The translations under genes were made by a program, and so were the position numbers. Below, in pieces: positions 61,242 to 64,000 of a stretch of DNA of 64,000 bases. Position 1 is the stretch's first letter; every line of letters begins with the position of its first letter. Below the pieces are notes generated by a model. That model was not told the DNA's origin, did not search any database, and saw only the letters and a list, made by a program, of their open reading frames with translations. Location: positions 186,001 to 250,000 of the forward strand of contig JAHLTZ010000035.1 in assembly GCA_025786725.1 (NCBI GenBank). Reading direction: 5' to 3'. The stretch is from Syncephalis fuscata. Taxonomy: Eukaryota; Zoopagomycota; Zoopagomycetes; Zoopagales; Piptocephalidaceae.

Positions 61242-62859
61242 AGAAATGAAAAAACAATGGCATGTATGTGAACAGTTTGTAGATAAATAGTAAAATAGTT
61301 GCACTTTTGATAAATCTATACCGTTAAATCTTAATATTTGCTAATGACTTGGTTTTAAAATTAATATTTAATAAGGTGATTTTTTTAATTGTTATTTCCA
61401 TTTTCAATTCAGCACAAAATAAAATGCAACAAAGCAATGTTAAACGTGTGGCGTATATGTAGATTAGTTATGACTTTACAATCTCAATATGAAATAGACA
61501 AATGGATTTCTTTCGTTCTAATATTTGTGAATACACATTGAAAATTGAGCTCATCGCAAGACTCGGATCTTAGCTAGTAAACATCTTTATACATTTTATA
61601 ATAAACTATTTTAATAATAAATGTAATCTATTTATGTACATGCAATTTTTATTGTCTATGAAATAATATTACAAATTAGCTAACAAGATGGAAATTAAAT
61701 CATGGCCTGGTATATAGAAGAATTAAAGGACACGGGCTCTTCTTACATCTTGATCTCTATCAAACAGACGCTTGGTCGTGTCATGGAGGTGGCTTGGACC
61801 ATAGGCCCAGTTCTGGATTTTTCATTATTTTCCTATTGGCTTTTGTTCATTGGATTTCTACCGCAACGAGATAGGAGCAGTATTATGAGTATAAAAGATT
61901 AAGATGGCAAAAAGGACTTTGCGGCTATTAATTGTTTAAATGTAAACCATTGTGGTGCAACAGAATGGAACTGTTTGACATTCATTATGGGCCTATTGCC
62001 GTAAATACTATATAATTATAAGCAGCAACAATGAAGCTTTTTTAATGATGTTGATTCAATAAGATTGAGAACGTGCAAGCAAGCATGCTAATTACACCAA
62101 AAGAATACTAAATAGAAGACAGAATGTAAAAAGTCTTTATTTTTTAAACAAACTAACAGCGAACAAAGAAATTAAATGTGTCTATATGACGATGTATCGG
62201 ATTGTTGCACGCATGATTGTATAACTAACAAAAACAAACGTGGCACCATCGAAATGGAAGTTTTCATAGTCAGTTGTCTAATTAAATTAATAAAACTTTT
62301 TTGTATTGCGAGAGAAATAAGGCGTGTAGTTTTTGTCTACACGTCTATAATTCATTAAAAAGTGTTGACATTTCTATTTTTACAAGGTCTAGAACTATGG
62401 ATGTAATGATATAGATGTTATTTATGACTTTAAATGCGTGGTATTTTATATAAACCTATTGCATTCGAGACATTCCAATATCTTAAACTGCTGAGCCAAG
62501 GTAATCTAAATAAATATTTAGGAGGGGGGAGGCTTGCGTATAGATCACAAGTCTATCAGCTTAGAACTATGCAACATGTGCATTCGATAGCCCCACTAGC
62601 TCCACATGATAGATACCTGTTTGTAAGGCCTCATGAACGGCTGGACCAATTATTGTCACTCGTCACAAACTATACAATCATGGCCCCATTAGATCAAAGG
62701 TGGCATAGCTAATTTTTAAGCAGAAACTTGATTTTGCATAATGTGAAGATTAGCGACGCATAAATATCTTACCTTGTCGAGGTTTGCCGCACTACCGACT
62801 AAACAATCTTATCCTATTTTTAGTTTAGTATATCAAGTAGACAGTAACCGTCTGCAATC
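61242..62859. other. spacer, nothing recognised
   Basis: About 1.6 kb holding the promoters of the flanking divergent genes. Open frames at 61702-61902 and 62434-62712 start with ATG, but nothing in their sequence or context supports them. Confidence 0.4.
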
Positions 62860-64000
62860 ATGTTTTATAAATGCAATTTATTTACGACTGGAGTGGCTCT
62901 ACTTTATTGCTTTAATGTTGTATCCGCTTTGATGACCTATCGTTTGAACAACCAAAATTATTCCTATCCAACACTAGATCCAGTTGAGGTTTTAGTTGAT
63001 GACTATACAATTGATGGCGTACTAGCTATTCCTACATTTGATAAGAATGCAAAATGCCAATTCCTGTTTCCATCACCAGATCTCTCGGCGTTTTTCAGCA
63101 GCGCAAACATTAATAATTCGACGTCTATCATTGTTGCAGCAACGCAGAAAGCTTCAGCAGAGAATGGTTGCGAAACAGTTGCACATGTATGTTATTTAAA
63201 ACAAAACAAGATGTTTACTCAATAATCGACTAATTCGACTTTTTTATTTAGGTTGGTGCAGCCGCTGTTGAACTCAATGAACGCTTGCGCGAAAAAGAAG
63301 GACCATACATAGTTATGGCGGTGTATCTTGTACCACCAACCAATTCTTCTTACTTTGGAGCATTGGAAACGACACCTTACAAATCAACTAGATTCGCCAT
63401 CCCCGATGGACGCCCACCAATAGATATGGTACTCCTACCAGAACAACACCTTGACTTGCCCAAACAAGAGTTTGAAAAAGGAAATGCCGTAGTTTTGACA
63501 GTGACAGAAGGTAATAATTGTTGCAAAATGCAAAGCAATCACTAATCTCACTCGTTAGAACCCGGTATCTGGAACGACTATCTTCTTTCAAAGCCATATC
63601 TAAGCTATATTTATGTGCTCGCCGGTATAACCATCTTGTTTATAATCCGAAATGTAATCTTTTTAATTACTATACTAGATTCAAAAGACTATCCATCCGC
63701 CGAGCGTGTGGTAATCTTTGCGCTTTCTTTCCTTGCAGCCATAAGTATGTGTTAACGCTATAATTACAATGAAATATCTGCTAATGATTGCCTATGCACA
63801 GTCTTTACCATCCAAGTTTTTCATAAAAACTCAACCATTATATACGTTGTATTTGAGCAGTCCAACAATCTATTGGTGCTGATTGCCTTTTACACACTGC
63901 TATTGTTATGGTATGTAAGCACTGATAATAGCACTGCAATTACTGACTTTTCCAAAGGAATAGAATTTTATTAAAGGTCAAAAAAACTCGATTTTTAGTT
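62860..64000 (+). CDS. multi-pass membrane protein with large ectodomain (partial at window edge)
   Basis: Exons 62860-63186, 63252-63510, 63559-63744, 63802-63910 and 63958 onward join in phase. A signal peptide (MFYKCNLFTTGVALLYCFNV) leads an ectodomain of about 180 residues with NNS/NSS sequons and a layout like a protease-associated (PA) domain: DGVLAIPTFDKNAKCQF ... VAATQKASAENGCE. TM helices follow: YLSYIYVLAGITILFIIRNV, FALSFLAAIIFTIQVF and NLLVLIAFYTLLLL. PA-plus-TM proteins include sorting receptors and signal peptide peptidase-like proteases; no YD/GxGD motif is visible yet because the gene runs off the window. The family is unassigned. Confidence 0.6.

Noticed and set aside
1300-64000. 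CRISPR array, operon structure, bacterial promoters or terminators
   Set aside because: The window is eukaryotic with spliced genes; no regularly spaced repeat array is present.

Overview
This window looks like nuclear DNA of a filamentous, early-diverging fungus. The genes are split by many short (about 45-70 base) GT-AG introns with CTAAC-like branch sites. Intergenic DNA is strongly A+T rich while exons are closer to balanced. The gene set is fungal: Atg3, THO2, an Opy2-type membrane anchor and a fungalysin (M36) metalloprotease. ATP-citrate lyase is one fused polypeptide rather than the two-gene form typical of Ascomycota, which argues for a lineage outside Ascomycota. Zoopagomycota or a relative is a guess; the sequence alone does not fix it.

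Layout. 0-1.3 kb (-): a signal-peptide-bearing protein-kinase-like gene. 3.5-7.2 kb (-): ATP-citrate lyase. 8.6-10.1 kb (-): a neutral-sphingomyelinase-like phosphodiesterase whose last exon carries the SDH motif. 10.3-11.1 kb (-): a secreted beta-trefoil-like protein. 11.6-12.6 kb (-): a seven-helix receptor-like protein. 13.9-16.4 kb (-): a mitochondrial DEAD-box helicase. 16.9-18.4 kb (-): a PRCC-like protein. 19.0-19.4 kb (+): a small secreted Cys-rich protein. 21.0-23.3 kb (-): an FHA-domain protein kinase with an 8-nt microexon in its catalytic loop. 26.6-29.0 kb (-): fungalysin. 29.7-31.1 kb (+): a possible Zip2/SHOC1-like meiotic protein. 31.2-32.4 kb (-): two small genes. 33.3-34.3 kb (-): a second seven-helix gene. 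35.2-36.3 kb (+): a macro-domain hydrolase. 36.7-37.8 kb (-): a decayed copy of the secreted kinase-like gene. 39.5-39.9 kb (+): a small unknown gene. 41.1 kb (+): tRNA-Lys(CTT). 42.3 kb (+): a small secreted protein. 43.5 kb (+): quinone oxidoreductase. 44.8-45.9 kb (-): Atg3. 46.6-54.5 kb (+): THO2 with a very long low-complexity tail. 54.7-56.4 kb (-): an Opy2-like anchor. 58.2-59.7 kb (+): a PTAR1-like prenyltransferase-alpha-repeat protein. 59.7-61.2 kb (-): an unknown gene. 62.9 kb to the edge (+): the start of a membrane protein with a large N-terminal ectodomain.

The genes form no operon or cluster; most are unrelated housekeeping functions. The points of interest are lineage-specific. 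A kinase fold is routed to the secretory pathway and has a dead paralogue 36 kb away. A pair of GPCR-like genes lies between those two copies. Dispersed repeats sit at or next to the 3' ends of several genes.

A caution for users: at least eight conserved genes or exons show a one-base break of reading frame, nearly always one missing base near a short homopolymer or simple repeat. These are probably sequence errors, and they affect how gene models should be drawn.
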